This document shows positions 42,861 to 58,425 of a stretch of 64,000 bases of DNA, in pieces. Made by a program: the position numbers and the translations under genes. The notes below the pieces were generated by a model. That model was not told the DNA's origin. It did not search any database and saw only the letters and a list, made by a program, of their open reading frames with translations. Numbering within the stretch: position 1 is the first letter of the stretch; every line of letters starts with the position of its first letter. Source of the stretch: Hemibagrus wyckioides. Taxonomy: Eukaryota > Chordata > Actinopteri > Siluriformes > Bagridae. The stretch is from the NCBI RefSeq assembly GCF_019097595.1, contig NC_080713.1:11437699-11501698 (forward strand), read 5' to 3'.

Positions 42861-42925
42861 TAAACGAGTCGACCAATGGGAGGAAAGAAAGTCCAGCGAC
42901 GTCTTCCTGCTTTTATGTCAATCAA

Positions 42926-45809
<2,884 letters not shown>

Positions 45810-46460
45810 TTTCATATTTTAAATTTAGCTCTGGACTCTGACTGGATTATGTATTCTGACTGGCCCATGCCAAAATATCAATCCTCGTCTTCTGAAAGCA
45901 TCTCAGTTGGATTTGGATTTGTGGTTTGGGTCATTATCATGCTGGAAGGTGCAATTTTGTTCTTTATCTTTCGCTGTCTAACAGAGCCCTACAGGTTTTA
46001 TGCCACAATAGGTAAGTATTTAGAGCTATTCCTGAGTCCATCTATCTTGATTAAACCCCCAACCCCATAGTATGATGCTGCCACCACCATGCTTCTCTGT
46101 TAGTATGGTGTTCTTTGGGTGTTATGCTGTCATGGTTTTGGGGCAAACATATCTGTTATACCCAAAAAGGTCTATCTTTGTGTCATCTGACCGTATTGCA
46201 TATTGTTACATAGTTTGAGGTGATTTAGGCAGAATTGGATTGGGGTTTTTTTCAATAAAGGGCTTCATCTTGCCACCCTACCATATAGCTCAGACATGTG
46301 AAAAATAAGAGATTGTTGCCACAAGCAGTGAGTGACAGATATTCTCTTGGCTACTTGGATGCTTCTGTAGGTCTCTTTGCAGCCTCTCTAAGTTTTTGTC
46401 TTGTCCTTTTGTCTATTTTGGATGGACGTCCTGTCCTAAAATTCAGATATATTTGATGAG
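45810..46460 (-). mobile_element. Degenerate Tc1-like relic
   Basis: On the minus strand the segments around 45935 (gggtcattatcatgctgg), 46073 (tgatgctgccaccaccatgc) and 46180 (tgtcatctgaccgta) are the familiar landmarks of reverse-strand Tc1 transposase genes in fish. Frames are broken and no clear terminal repeats were seen. Confidence 0.6.
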
Positions 46461-48187
46461 AGTAAGGATCAAGGCTTTTGCTTACCTTTGTTATTTTCTA
46501 TGATGGGGTTAGGGCTAGTACTGGTGAGAGCTATGCAGTTAAAGCTTGTGTTGCATTGAACTTGCGGTCACAACTTATTAGAATCCCCTAATGATTAAGA
46601 ACCCTTCCCCTCAACTTGAAATTCCCACTTGTCCACTAGGGATAGTCTTCTCACCTATGTGTTACAGAGTGACCTCAAAGCGACATGGCTATGCACAGCA
46701 TTAAAGTATACTTTTTTACCTTTGCATGAGATATCATGTATATACAAGTATTCCATTTAGATTATTCAATATGAATACATATTCATAAATAAACCTCATC
46801 ACTATTAGATGGCTAGCTTGTGGCGAACAAAAGAAGAACATGAAGGCATCCAGGCCTCCACTGAAAATTTGATTGCAGCATTTGGACTTTTGATTAGACG
46901 CCTGTTCAAATCCCAACACTTAGCATGCTCCATGATTGGTTAAACTTGATGAAGACGTGTAATCCTCAACTACTTCTAATACATTTTACAAAACAGAAAG
47001 GCTGAAATCTTTTATTTGTACTGCAAGAAATGCTGTGATGTGTCTGAATAGAAAAGCTAAGTTGGCTGAGCTAACAAAGGCTTTGAGAACAACAGTTTTC
47101 CAGACTATGTTATCTATCTGACATTTCCACACAATTTGCACAATTCACAGCCTCCCCGCAAAGAGGGCCTTAAACTCCAACTTTATTTGATGACATTGTG
47201 TCTCAGCCCAGTGCGTATTAACCGGCTGTACATGTAATCAGTCACAATATATGAGCATGTGGGGCACCTGGGTGTGAACTCATTATTGTCAGTATTGACC
47301 ATTTTTGTCAGTGTTGTCTACTTTTTGATGTGTATTTGTTGTTGTTCAACCTGTTATTTGGATGGGGCAACCCACCTACATCCAGCATGACTCACAACTT
47401 CTCCTGATATATACTGTATTACCAACAATTAACAACTGTGGATCCATACTGGAAAGTTTAGATGAGGATTGGTTTAAGCCAAAATGTATTTGAACCTTGT
47501 AATAAGTCATAATCTGGCATTGTTTTATTCTAGGTAGGCAGCATAGGATTGGTCCAATAATTTCTCTGAGCCAAATATTTGAACTATGTGATTTTCCATT
47601 TTGTAAGTAATTTGCACAAAATGGAGAAAACCTTTAGGTTGTGTTGTTCGCTTAGTGTTAACACAATGTTTGTGATATTGCAACTTGCCAATTTGCCATC
47701 ACTTTACCACACTTTATAAGATGTTTTTGCTCAATACACAACACATTTTTGTTTCTGCAATGGGAGGAGTCTAAAGGTAGAACATTAAAATGCAACTGAC
47801 ACAACTGACAAATTATGGAACAAAGCAGTCGGTATATGTTTTGCACCGCCGAAATGTCTTATCATGGCTGACTGGCTCATTTGATGTAAGCCTTATGCTA
47901 AAAGAAAATAAAAGATATTAGAGACAGGCTGGGTTTTAAAAAGGTAAATGCTGCTGTTTTTATTTTCATTTATAAGCTTCCAGAGGCGGAAGTGACTGAG
48001 CGACACCCAGAGTCATAAAATGTGAAAAGGAGCCAAATAAAACAAGGGTGTGAGACACGGCCAGCCATTAACACTAAGTTTATCAACAGCATGAAGAGAG
48101 ACAGAAGTATGCTGGAGGTTATGGGTGATTATCTTGAATAGGCAGATAGACAAACAAATAGATATGCAGACAGACAGACAAACAGAT

Positions 48188-48189
48188 AT

Positions 48190-48286
<97 letters not shown>

Positions 48287-48305
48287 AAAACAGACAGACA
48301 AAAAT

Positions 48306-48385
<80 letters not shown>
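48188..48385. repeat. Two (TAGA)n arrays split by a short spacer
   Basis: Arrays at about 48188-48286 and 48307-48385 are separated by a spacer of roughly 20 bp containing aacagacagacaaaaa. Open frames on the minus strand are repeat artefacts. Confidence 0.97.
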
Positions 48386-48873
48386 GATAATCTTTTGAAA
48401 TGCATTATGGGATTTCATGTGTAATCTAAATATACTCCACTATGTCTCCAACATAGCATAAAAAATGTGTGTAATTTTTAAACACAGCCAACCTCTTCAA
48501 AAATATAAATATAGTACTAACGTTTTCACCATATCACTTATATTACACTTGGAGACAATGGGGTAAAATTTACAAAAGTATACAGTATATAAAATGTGCA
48601 TTAAACAAGAGTTAAAATGTGTTGAGATAGGTGAGTGGTGTTGAGTTCACAACTATAATGGAAACGGAATCACAGAAGCAAACTGCGTAATACAGTTTCA
48701 CTTTGCTGTATATATAGTACTGTATGATAGTATGTCAGATAGTTAACTGATTGATCACTTTGCAAATGCACTGGCTTAGAATAGAATGTTATTATTTTGA
48801 TAGAAAAGCTGACAAACAAGTAATATTAAAAGTTCAGACAATTGTAATTTGTTAACTGTAATGTAATTGCAGC

Positions 48874-48950
48874 ATGTGTGTGTGTGTGTGTGCGTGTGTG
48901 TGTGTGCGTGTGCGTGTGCGTGTGTGTGTGTGTGTGCACATGTTTTTGTG
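48874..48950. repeat. (GT)n microsatellite with GC interruptions
   Basis: GT repeats broken by gcgt units, followed by a G-rich stretch (gtgggcgggtgggagg). Alternating purine-pyrimidine sequence of this type can adopt Z-DNA. Confidence 0.95.
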
Positions 48951-50939
48951 TGGGTGTGCATGTGCATGTGGGCGGGTGGGAGGTAGGATGAGAGGGTTTT
49001 ACAAACAGTTTGCTCACCAAGGTGAAGAGATAAAAGGGGCAGATGGGGCAGTTTATTCATTACCCATCTGATCGAACACAGATGATCTACGGGAAAAGAA
49101 GCATGTAATATCGATCTGAACTTTAACACAATTTAAATGTAATTGAAATTTGAAAATTTACAGTAGTAAATTCGCATTCACCGTACTTGAATGTACACTT
49201 CTTAGCTGTGCTATCAGATTGCCATAAGCGATCTATTCAGATTTTACAGCAATATTGCAATGGATAAAATTTTTGTCATGAACAGTTGTTATTCCCATTG
49301 TTTTTCTTTAAATATTCAGAACATTGTCTCTGTAACAGAGATGAGTGCATCCCTCATTAAGATATTCTGTATTTGTGTGTTAGAGTGTGCTTCCCAGTGA
49401 ACTGTGAACCATTAGGGACACAGCTAGTTAAAAATAACTCTGACATCAGTTCAAGATAACAATATGAATTGCAAAATGATTACATATGCTAATATGAGAA
49501 TCTGAGACAAACAAAACTTCTTTAAAAAAAATTATGTAGAGCCTTTTTCCACTTGATAATAACGTAAATAGGGTAATTTTGACAGCAAAAGAACAGGCGG
49601 GGTAACTGTGACTCTCTTCTTGCTCTCTCTGCTTATCAGCTTGTGTCCTTGGCCCTGTAACACCTGTAGCAACGTTATTAATTAACTAGCACTTCCTGCT
49701 GTTTCCAGACCTTACACAGGTCCACACACGGCTGCATGAAGGTGAGGCTCGACTCACGCCAGAGAGTTATCGGAATAAAATGGGGAAGGGATATGTGTGA
49801 CCAACTGCTGATGAATATTCTGCGGAATAATAACATGGTGATATCGAAAGTTCTGTTTGTTACATCATCACTGTATCATCCAGTTGAGTCAATCTGTAAA
49901 ATTCAACAGCATTAGCATGTTATACCCAGCATCTTGACTCCTTAACTCATTTACAAGACTATTACGTAAAAGAAAATGGGAGTGATGTAGTAGGGACACT
50001 TTTATAGGCTACTCACATGGGGTCACAGTCATAAAGTGATGATAAGTGACTGATATTGGAATTGAACAAAAGAGAATACTCCAAAGGATGGCATTTATCT
50101 CAACTTCTCTTTATTCACACAAGGTATTATTAAACCTTAGAGCCAGCCTATGTCTAAATTCTACTATGCTAAATAGTGCACTTTTTGTATTGTACTATTT
50201 AGCTAGTAACACCCCGAACTATATACTAGTTGGATTCTAGTACCACACTGTTTATACTGAACTGCTCTATGGATCCTGACATTACTCTAGGCATTCTAGA
50301 ACTGAAGTGACCTTAGACTGTATGGATTTTGTATTATTTTGATGAAAAATGTGTTACGCATGGCTAAATTGCTAGTGAATTGGATTTTAAATTGATTTTG
50401 AGTCATACAGTGTGAGACGTTTAACAATGCTAGATGAACGCGTTCCATGTTGATAGGAGTAGATTCTTCAACACAATGGTGCATCTAAAACTGTACTGAT
50501 GATTCTGGAATCCCACCCAGGAATAAGAGATGAATTATTTCACACGTGCATGATTCAAGTAAATGCTAATTATTAGTTTCTTCTGTGCACTGTCAGCTGC
50601 TAAAGTGTTTTTTTTTTATTTATATGTGAATTGTCTTTTGTTGTATATCTTCATGAAAAGCACTATTATGTTACACTTTTAACGATTATTTTCCACATAT
50701 TATAAGATGTTTTATAAGGTCCACATTGGATTTTCAGTCTTTTCAGTCTCTGAGTCTCTGAGTTCAGAGCTCTGAACTTTTGCATTGGCACTAAAAACTA
50801 TTACACTTGGTCTATTCCCACTTCCAGCTCTGATGCAGTAAAAGACAATTGCTCTTGGAATACAAGACAAGATTAATCAGCTTCTGCTATTCCTATTCAA
50901 TAGAATCGCACACAGCTCACAACTCTTTCTACACATATA

Positions 50940-51090
50940 CAGTATTTCATTTGGCAGACAACCTTATCCAGAGTGACTTACATTTTTGTCTCATTCTATA
51001 CAACTGTGCAATTGTTGGTTAAGTGGTAGCTTGGTGATCCTGGGATTTGAACTCACAACCTTCTTCCTGTGACCATAATACCATCACTAC
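50940..51090. repeat. SINE-like 'gataaggatgtctgccaa' repeat
   Basis: Begins atttggcagacaaccttatccag and continues to gatttgaactcacaacc. Related pieces lie at 5690-5740, 10230-10410, 11220-11262 and 21780-21985. The tail resembles the B-box region of tRNA-derived elements (gatttgaactc), so a SINE origin is possible. Confidence 0.45.
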
Positions 51091-51129
51091 TAAAATAGCA
51101 CATCTTGTTTTAAACAAACTGTTCTCATT

Positions 51130-51480
51130 AAAAGCATAGCATGGTGGTACAGCAGGCAGTGTTGCCACCTTACACCTTCAGGGTCCCCAGTTTGAGCCTG
51201 AGCTTACTTTCTGTCTTACTTTACTGTCTGTGTGGAGTTTCTATTTATGCTCTCTATTTATGAAAAACTCTCAAAAAATATGCCACCTGGTTGACTGGCT
51301 ACCCTAATTGCCCCTAGTAGTGAATGAATGTGGAAATGTGTGTGACATGGTGCCCTGCAACTTACAGGACTTCCATCCAGCATGTATGCCCACCTTGCTC
51401 CCAATGTTCCTGGGATAGGCTCCAGATTTACCGCGACTCTGACCAGGATAAAGTGGTTACTGAAAATGTATGAGTAAATG
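51130..51480. repeat. Copy of the common fish repeat, plus orientation
   Basis: The order is catggtggtacagcagg, cagtgttgccacctta, tgtgtggagtttct, ctaattgcccctag, catggtgccctgcaac, and tgggataggctccaga followed by ccaggataaagtgg. This is one of the better preserved copies. Confidence 0.65.
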
Positions 51481-52000
51481 TTCTCTTTAAAAGACATCTT
51501 TGAAGTTAAAAAAAAACACTTATTTTTACTTCTGTTTAGTGTGCTCTCCCCGTCTATTATAAAGAATAGATCATTTTCCATGCTAAATTTTGTATGATGT
51601 CCTCAGTATTTGATGCCTCAGTAGTGGATGGTGCGGGTCAAAACCAAGTACAATGGGACACAAAGCCCTAACATGAACACAACTTATGACAAAACAGGAC
51701 AGAGACAGGACTAGTTCACTAAAACAAATAATAACACGAAAGAAGTTAACACAGATTTATTATCAGATGAACAATGTGTACCATTATATTGTTGCTTTGC
51801 ACTCCCATACAAGCACCCATCAATCAGATGTGTATACAAAAACAGGCACTTAATCCTTTAGGCAGATTGTGTTAAAAAATTCAAACATTGTGGTTTTTTG
51901 CCCAGGTGTCTTAGAGTAAATAAACACATGACCCAAAGTAATTAATTCAGCTTACAATACTAGGTCTACAATTATGCAAATTTAGGCCTTTGCATAATGT

Positions 52001-52219
52001 ACCAGATTAAGATGGTTTGGACATGTTCAGAGGAGGGAGAGTGAGTATATTGGTAGGAGAATGTTGGACATGGAGCTGCCAGGCAGGAGGCAAATAGGAA
52101 GGCCAAAGAGGAGGTATATGGATGTAATAAATGAGGATATGAAGCTAGTGGGTGCAAGTGTTGAGGATGCAGAAGATAGGGATAGGTGGAGGGAGATGAT
52201 TCGCTGTGGTGACCCCTGA
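52001..52219 (+). mobile_element. 3' end of a non-LTR retrotransposon reverse-transcriptase ORF
   Basis: An open stretch reads LRWFGHVQRRESEYIGRRML, then MELPGRRQIGRPKRRYMDVI, then EDRDRWREMIRCGDP and a stop. This is the typical C-terminal tail of LINE ORF2 proteins (RWFGHV and GRPKRR motifs). A gaagaagaa tail follows the stop. Only the 3' end is present, as expected of 5'-truncated retrotransposition. Confidence 0.85.
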
Positions 52220-52342
52220 AGGGAAAAGCCAAAAGAAGAAGAAGGTATTTGCATAATGCAAGCTGGCTAAGGTGAAATCAATCACCACATTATAAATATG
52301 AAAGCTTTGTGTCTGGGAGTGTTTAGGTGGGGTGGGGCACCT

Positions 52343-52395
52343 CATTTCCAGTGGGTGGGGCATTTCTACATTTCCAGTGGGTGGGGCATTTCTAC
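52343..52395. repeat. 26-bp tandem duplication
   Basis: catttccagtgggtgggg followed by catttcta occurs twice with a 26-bp period. It is G-rich and lies just downstream of the LINE fragment. Confidence 0.8.
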
Positions 52396-53687
52396 GTCAT
52401 TTGTGCAAGAAATTCAAACAGCTCGTCATATTTCTCATACTGTATATTTCATGGCTAGTAAATACAATGATAAGTAAATGTGCACTGGCAATGATGATAC
52501 AGTTTTATTTTACTGTGTCCTTTTCTTAACTGAAATTGCATTTTATGTCTAATTTTTGTAGGTTTATGTGCCTTTAAATTTTAGCTGGGTGGAGCTCAGA
52601 TTTAGGCATTAGTCAGATCTCTACCTGCACACTCAGGTCTGACCAATCATTAATGTGGATGGTATGTTAGTACGTCTTATCAGTTAAGGGACTGAATGTG
52701 TGTTATCAGTAAAAAGGACTGAATGTGTGTTATCAGGGCGAAGTAGACCACACAAACATGGCAAGAGAGAAAGAAAATCACCTGCATTCCCATTCAGACT
52801 GGGTTGACCTCAATGTTCTGAAAAACTTCCTTGAGGGAGCAAAAGAGGAGGGACAAGACGGTGGCATTAAAAGAAAACAAAAAGAAACTTTTCTAACAGC
52901 AGGCAGCATTCTGCAAACACTATGAATTTTAGTGTTCTTCAACATAACCTCTCCCCTTCGTGTAACTTATCGTGCAAATTCTTGTATAAATAATAGTTGG
53001 CCAACAGATTAGAAAAAGGAAACAGATTTTACAGTATATACTTTTCAGTATGAATTAATGACTGAATGACATGTAGAAACGGCACCTAGGAAGGTCCTGG
53101 TCTGAACATAAACTAAATCACAGTGACATCATCTTATCAAAAGCAATACAAAATTTCAGGTCAGTCTCTTGACAAATATTAAAAAGGAAAAGATAACATG
53201 AAGAGAGGCTTGAAGACATGTCATGCTGAAAAATTCACATTAAAGGTGTTGCTCAAACTGAATTAACAAAATTGCAAGACATGTTGGTCATCAGTCAGGA
53301 TACAGTATCCCTCTCTACCATCACTTCCAGAGGGCCACTACAATACAGCTACCTCAGATTTCCTAATCAAGATATACCACCATATCCATACTGTATATTG
53401 TAACACCCCTACTGGAAAATCCTATTGTATTATTTTGTTTTACAGCTGGAATTTGTTATTGCATGATGACTTAAATACACACAGAGCATGCATCATAATG
53501 TTTCATAAGCAGGGTTGGTTTTATCACCAGCTAATTTCATTTTCATTTCCTCTGGAATAAAAATTGAGCATGTCTGGCCTGAATGAACAGAGCCATCTGC
53601 CAGCGAAGAGAGTAAATATGACTACAATACACTCCACCTGTGTCTCGCTCAATCACTAAATCCCTCCATGTTTGAGTGCTTGGGTTG

Positions 53688-53726
<39 letters not shown>

Positions 53727-53819
53727 AGCTATTTGACATCCAATGCCTTACAATCTATCTACCGAACAAAGACCCAGAGATGCTAATACCATGGAATGGT
53801 GAAAACCTTCATTCATTTA
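52396..53819. other. Unassigned stretch with one small open frame
   Basis: A plus-strand frame at 52758-52925 reads MAREKENHLHSHSDWVDLN, then a lysine- and glutamate-rich tail to LQTL and a stop. No homology is recognised and there is no splice context, so it is not called a gene. A GT tract lies at 53692-53720. Confidence 0.3.
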
Positions 53820-54110
53820 ATGATTTTTTTTCCCCTCACACGGTACATGGTGCCCTATAATAAACTGCTGTCCCACCCAGGATGTATTTCTGCCTCATGG
53901 CCATTGTTCCTGAGGTTCAGAGCAGTTTTAGCATAGTCAAACCATTACTTGGGATGCTTTTGGGAGGTGGAAGGAAACTGGGCAGCCTGGAGGAAACTGG
54001 TCGGAACGTACCAAACTCTATCCAGACAACACCTAAAATTTAGGATTGAACTGGGGACCTTGGAGATGTGAGACAATGCTACCAGCTGTGCCACCCTGTG
54101 GATATTGTGC
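53820..54110. repeat. Diverged copy of the common fish repeat
   Basis: Contains tgtcccacccaggatg, attgttcctgaggttc, gggaggtggaaggaaact, ttgaactggggaccttg and tgtgccaccctgtgg. Flanks show no coding signal. Confidence 0.5.
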
Positions 54111-55309
54111 CTCTAAGTAAACACTGATATCACAACGTAGATGTTCACATTTTCAATAAATTGTGAAATGTGTAAAAATGTGTGAAAAAATATAGTAACT
54201 TAGGACCCTTGTCGACCTTTTCATTGTATCCTGATTGTAATCCAAAATAGAAAGGAAGTAGTTTTACAACTTAATACAGTATGTGTGTACTTTATTTCAA
54301 AAGGAGTATGAACTAATAGGTAACAATAAGTGGAAGAAATGACCATTTAGTTGGTTAGGTAGTATTTAAGTATACTGAATGATAACTTGTGAATCAGTGA
54401 AATGCTGTATTCAGAAGAAAATCTGGAAGCATAATCACTAGCCCTATGTATAGCTAGTTTGCCATGTAACCATGGTAATAAACTCTTTCACTAACAAATA
54501 CAACTGTTAATAGGAACAGTAAAAATGTATGCTACAAGGCAAAGAGATTACTCATATCTGTAAACATATGCTACCCATGTTAGAAGACTCCCTTTGGTTT
54601 GGGCAGTGTCAAATATAGTGCAATTAATTTAAACTATTCAGATTGATTTGTTTGTTTATTTGACAACAGGTCATTTGTGATGATAGACATGAGAGACAAA
54701 CAGGTTTATTTTCTACTCTCTCTCTCTCTCTCTCTCATTGTGCCACAGGTTGACCCTCTCTTTTTTTCTTTCCCTTGTTAATGAGTAACTGTGGGGCAGT
54801 CATGATGAAACGTTGACATTTCTCTCTGATTATTCAGTCTTCCTTTGTTCCTAAAGCTAGAATGTTTGCTTATGGCCTGGGCGGAGCGCAAGAGAGATGG
54901 AGACAGAGAGAGGCAAAGAGACAGAGGCTGGGGAAGTGGGAGGTGGGGGGTGGGTCTGGGGGGTGCCTGATGTTTGTTGACAGTGTTTACACAGTGTGGT
55001 GGGGTCCTAAAGTTTCAGATGACAAAATGGCACTCAGCAGCATTTAAGATGCATTGAAATGTACTATTGTGAAAAGCATGTCAGTCCTGCCTGCTTTTAA
55101 AACCACCCACATGGTTACCTACGCTGGTAATGTTGTAAATATCACATTGTAAAGATCACAGGGCTGTCATACACACGTTAGATTGAAATGAAGTTTCAGG
55201 GAAAAATGTTTTTTTTAGTTTAGTTTGAGCTGTATTTGTAGAATGGTAATATAAATAGCTAGTTGGCTAACTCCCGAGCTATTTGTGTTTAGCTGAATAA
55301 AATTGATTA
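54111..55309. other. Unassigned stretch with a purine-rich patch
   Basis: A CT tract lies at 54717-54738. A G/A-rich patch at 54884-54965 (gagagatggagacagag to gggtctggggggtg) is strongly strand-asymmetric. No gene was seen. Confidence 0.4.
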
Positions 55310-55860
55310 TCTCATTAGGCAGCAAGTGAACAATCAGTTCTTGTAGTTAATTGGTTGGAAGCAGGACAAAGAGGGGACTTTAACATGGGCCAAATTATGA
55401 TGGCTAGATGACTTGCTCAAAGCATCTGCAAAACAGAAGGTATTGTAGGGTGCTCCAGGTAAGCATTGGTAAAAGTGGTCTAAGGAATGACAACCAGTGA
55501 ACTGGTGACAGAGTCATGGGTGTCCAAGGTATACTGCTCCGCATGGTAAGCTAAGACTAGACCATCTAGTCTGATCCCACAGGAGAGCTACTGTAGCTCA
55601 AAATTGCTAAAAAAAAAATTGTGGCTGTGATAGAATGGTGTCAGAACACATAGTGCATTGTGGCTTGTTGGGGCAGTGTAGCTGCAGACCTCTTAGAGTG
55701 TTTATGCTGACCATCAAGTCCCTTCAATGGGCACCTGAGCAGCAGAACTGGACAACTGAGCAATGGTCTAATGAATCACATTTTCTTTTATATCAACAAA
55801 GCAAGAAAGCAGATGCTTTGGGCAATGTTCTTCTGGGAAGCAATACAAAATTCATAAAAT
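55310..55860 (+). mobile_element. Truncated Tc1-like relic fused to another repeat
   Basis: Plus-strand fragments resemble a Tc1 transposase N-terminal half and the start of its catalytic domain (WTTEQWSNESHFLLYQQ corresponds to the first-Asp region). The copy stops near 55860, where an unrelated dispersed repeat begins. Confidence 0.55.
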
Positions 55861-55929
55861 CATGTAGATACAGATCGAGAGCAAATCAGTTATTGTTTGT
55901 GTCATTAGTTAAAATGGAGAAACAACGTG

Positions 55930-56410
55930 AGCAGAAAAGCATCTCAGAACATATGACACACATTGTGCCAGCCAGCAATTCTTCTGTGTCCAGTGTTCTG
56001 AGATGTTTTCCTTCTCACCATGGTTGTAAAACATGCATAAAATCTCCTGTCATCTCAAACCAATCTGGTTTTTCACCGCTGACCTCTCTCATAAATGAAG
56101 CATTTCCACTGGCTGAATGGCCAATTAATAGATGTTTTATATTTTTGCCTCATTCTAGATAAACTCTAGTGACTGTTGTTTGGGGAAAAAAACCTAGGAC
56201 AGTTTCTAGCCTTAAACTAGCCTGCCTGCCATGGTCACTAAAATAAAATTTTTCCCCATTCTGAAGTCTGTTGTGACCTTAACTGAAGTTCTTGTCTAAT
56301 ATCTGGATGATTTTAGATAAGACAAGACTGCTGCTTGATTGGCTGATTATAAAACTGCATGAATGAAAAGGTGTTACAGGTGTTCCTAATAAGTGAATGG
56401 TGAGTGTATA
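55930..56410. repeat. Dispersed repeat, family also in the hipk4 intron
   Basis: Shares ordered landmarks with 23440-24010 and, in part, 25500-25740: a ccttctcaccatgg-type block, a caaaccaatctgg block, ctctagtgactgttgt, and gattggctgattat near the end, then a gtgttcc terminus. It appears to be an abundant fish repeat; its class was not determined. Confidence 0.55.
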
Positions 56411-57246
56411 AAGAAAAATGTCTTTGGTCAGCGTTTGCTTTTTTTCCTGCTTACATCTCAATAATCTGACATTAGGGGCCAGTTTGGTGCACCAGGTCTT
56501 TGTTTTGTTTTAGGGAAAATATGAAACTTTATTTCTTATATCCACTTTTGCAAATTGCCCAGTCTTCCCTTTACATCATGCTTCAGGCTTACTACCTACT
56601 TCATAACAGCACATAAATATATCATTACATTGTCATGATGCGACAGAATGAAAATAATGTTGAAAATTATGTTCTCTGTCACACTAGGTGGCAATACACT
56701 TTGCATTAGCAGCCTTATCTCTCTCACCTGTTTCACTCACTATTTTCTATGCCAGCAAAGTGCTTAAACATCAAAATATTGAAAATTCAGGAAAGAGGAA
56801 AAGTTATGTAGCCATCCATTAAATAGCCTACTGCAAAGTTAGATCATTAGCTGGGGCATTATTAAGGGCAGTGGTCCTAAGGGCTTAAGCCCTGTAAGCT
56901 TGTTAATGGGGGCCGCCCATGTTGAGCCAATTATCCCTAAAAATGCACCCTAGTGACAGAGACACTGGAGTATTTAAAGTTAAAGAAAACAGAATAGGTG
57001 TGACAGACCCAATAAAGGGCTGACTGGGTTTTTAATTTACCAAACCAGACCCATACTATGACAAAATCCAACACACACACACACACACATGCATGCACAC
57101 ACACACTCACACATAGTCACAGTCACTTGCTCATGAGCATTCAGTGAATTCAGTCTCTACTCAATCATGCTTTTAGTATATACAGTGTGGGCTGTACAAA
57201 GAACTGTGTGTTAAGGACGGAGAGAGAAATAGAAAGTGAGAGACTC

Positions 57247-57293
<47 letters not shown>

Positions 57294-57941
57294 AGGACAG
57301 AACTGCTCCATAAATAAAATCTTTAATTCACAGAGCGGATGTTTTGCAGGAAACTGTGTGAGGATGTAGCAGTCCCTCCACTTTATCCCTCAATCCTGTG
57401 CTTCACAGTGTGTTAGTACAAGCAGAGGCTGTGTCTCAAATAATAAGAACACTTCATAGAAGTGGTCATATTAGATATTTAGTTTATAACTGAATGTGTG
57501 ATTTGAAATACTTTACTTTTCGCTGCTCTTGAAAATGAATACAAATGCCTATACTTGTTTCAGCTGTGGGCATTCGAGCCATTTTATTATATGTACCTCA
57601 GGATATGAACATAGACAAATAGCAGCACTTACACTTTAAAAATGTAGGATTATGTACATAACCCAGTTGGGCTATATCTCATTATGTTAACCTAACTTTC
57701 GTTACATCATAAATAGGTCACTCTTTGTGTTTTATATTCAGAACACAGTACTACTGAGCATGTCTCGATCATGACCAGCATCAAGGAGTGAACTGTGGTT
57801 GACAGAAAATCTGTAAGCACCTTTATTTTCAGACTTTTTTTAGTTTCTCTCAATGAACATATGGTAATATATAATGACATTTGAACGTGAAGGTGTCGGG
57901 TAAGGTTAGATGACACTGTCTCCTTTTTGCTAACCAGACTA
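56411..57941. other. Unassigned stretch
   Basis: Contains CA (57073-57092) and GA (57254-57291) tracts. No exon or recognisable transposon. Confidence 0.45.
57254..57291. repeat. (GA)n microsatellite
   Basis: About 18 GA units. A CA tract lies nearby at 57073-57092. Confidence 0.97.
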
Positions 57942-58425
57942 CACTACCAGTCAAAAGTTTGGACACACCTTCTAATTCCATGGTCTTTTCTGATGTTTAT
58001 TTCTTTCTACATGGTAAAACAATACTGAAGGCGGCCGAAATACACCAATTTCGGCTCTAATCTGAGGTGCTGTTAATTGGTGATTTCTGAGGCTGGTAAC
58101 TCTAAATGAACTTCTCCTCTGCAGCAGAGGTAAGTTTTGGTCTTGCTTTACTGGGATGGTCTTCATGTGAGCCAGTTTCATCATGGTGCTTGATGGGTTT
58201 TGCAAATGCACTTGACAATACTGTTCTTGCAAGAACTATTCCAGAACACCTGACCTTCGTGTCTTAAAATAACAACTGACTGTTTTTTGTTGTCATTACA
58301 TATGGATTACTTAAGTCCATGTGTGTTATTTCATAGTTTTGAGTATTGTTCTAGAATGTAGAAAATAAATCCCTAAACAAAAAACACTGAATTAAAAGGT
58401 GTGTCCAAACTTTTGACCTGTAGTG
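57942..58425 (-). mobile_element. Non-autonomous Tc1-like element, copy 2
   Basis: Same family as 31836-32386 and nearly identical along most of its length, flanked by TA. It is 484 bp because about 70 bp are missing near 58050, between gaaatacac and ggctctaatctgagg. The remaining transposase remnant again reads [15 protein letters not shown]. Confidence 0.9.

Larger units (their letters stand above)
46461..50939. other. Gene-poor stretch including a possible conserved non-coding element
   Basis: Apart from the TAGA and GT satellites the sequence is unassigned. The patch 49550-49800 is of mixed composition with homeodomain-like taattaac and runs such as agcacttcctgctgtttcc, and looks less random than its flanks. 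Confidence 0.35.

Noticed and set aside
48013..48418. Minus-strand frames of 99-130 codons
   Set aside because: Translation of two TAGA arrays.
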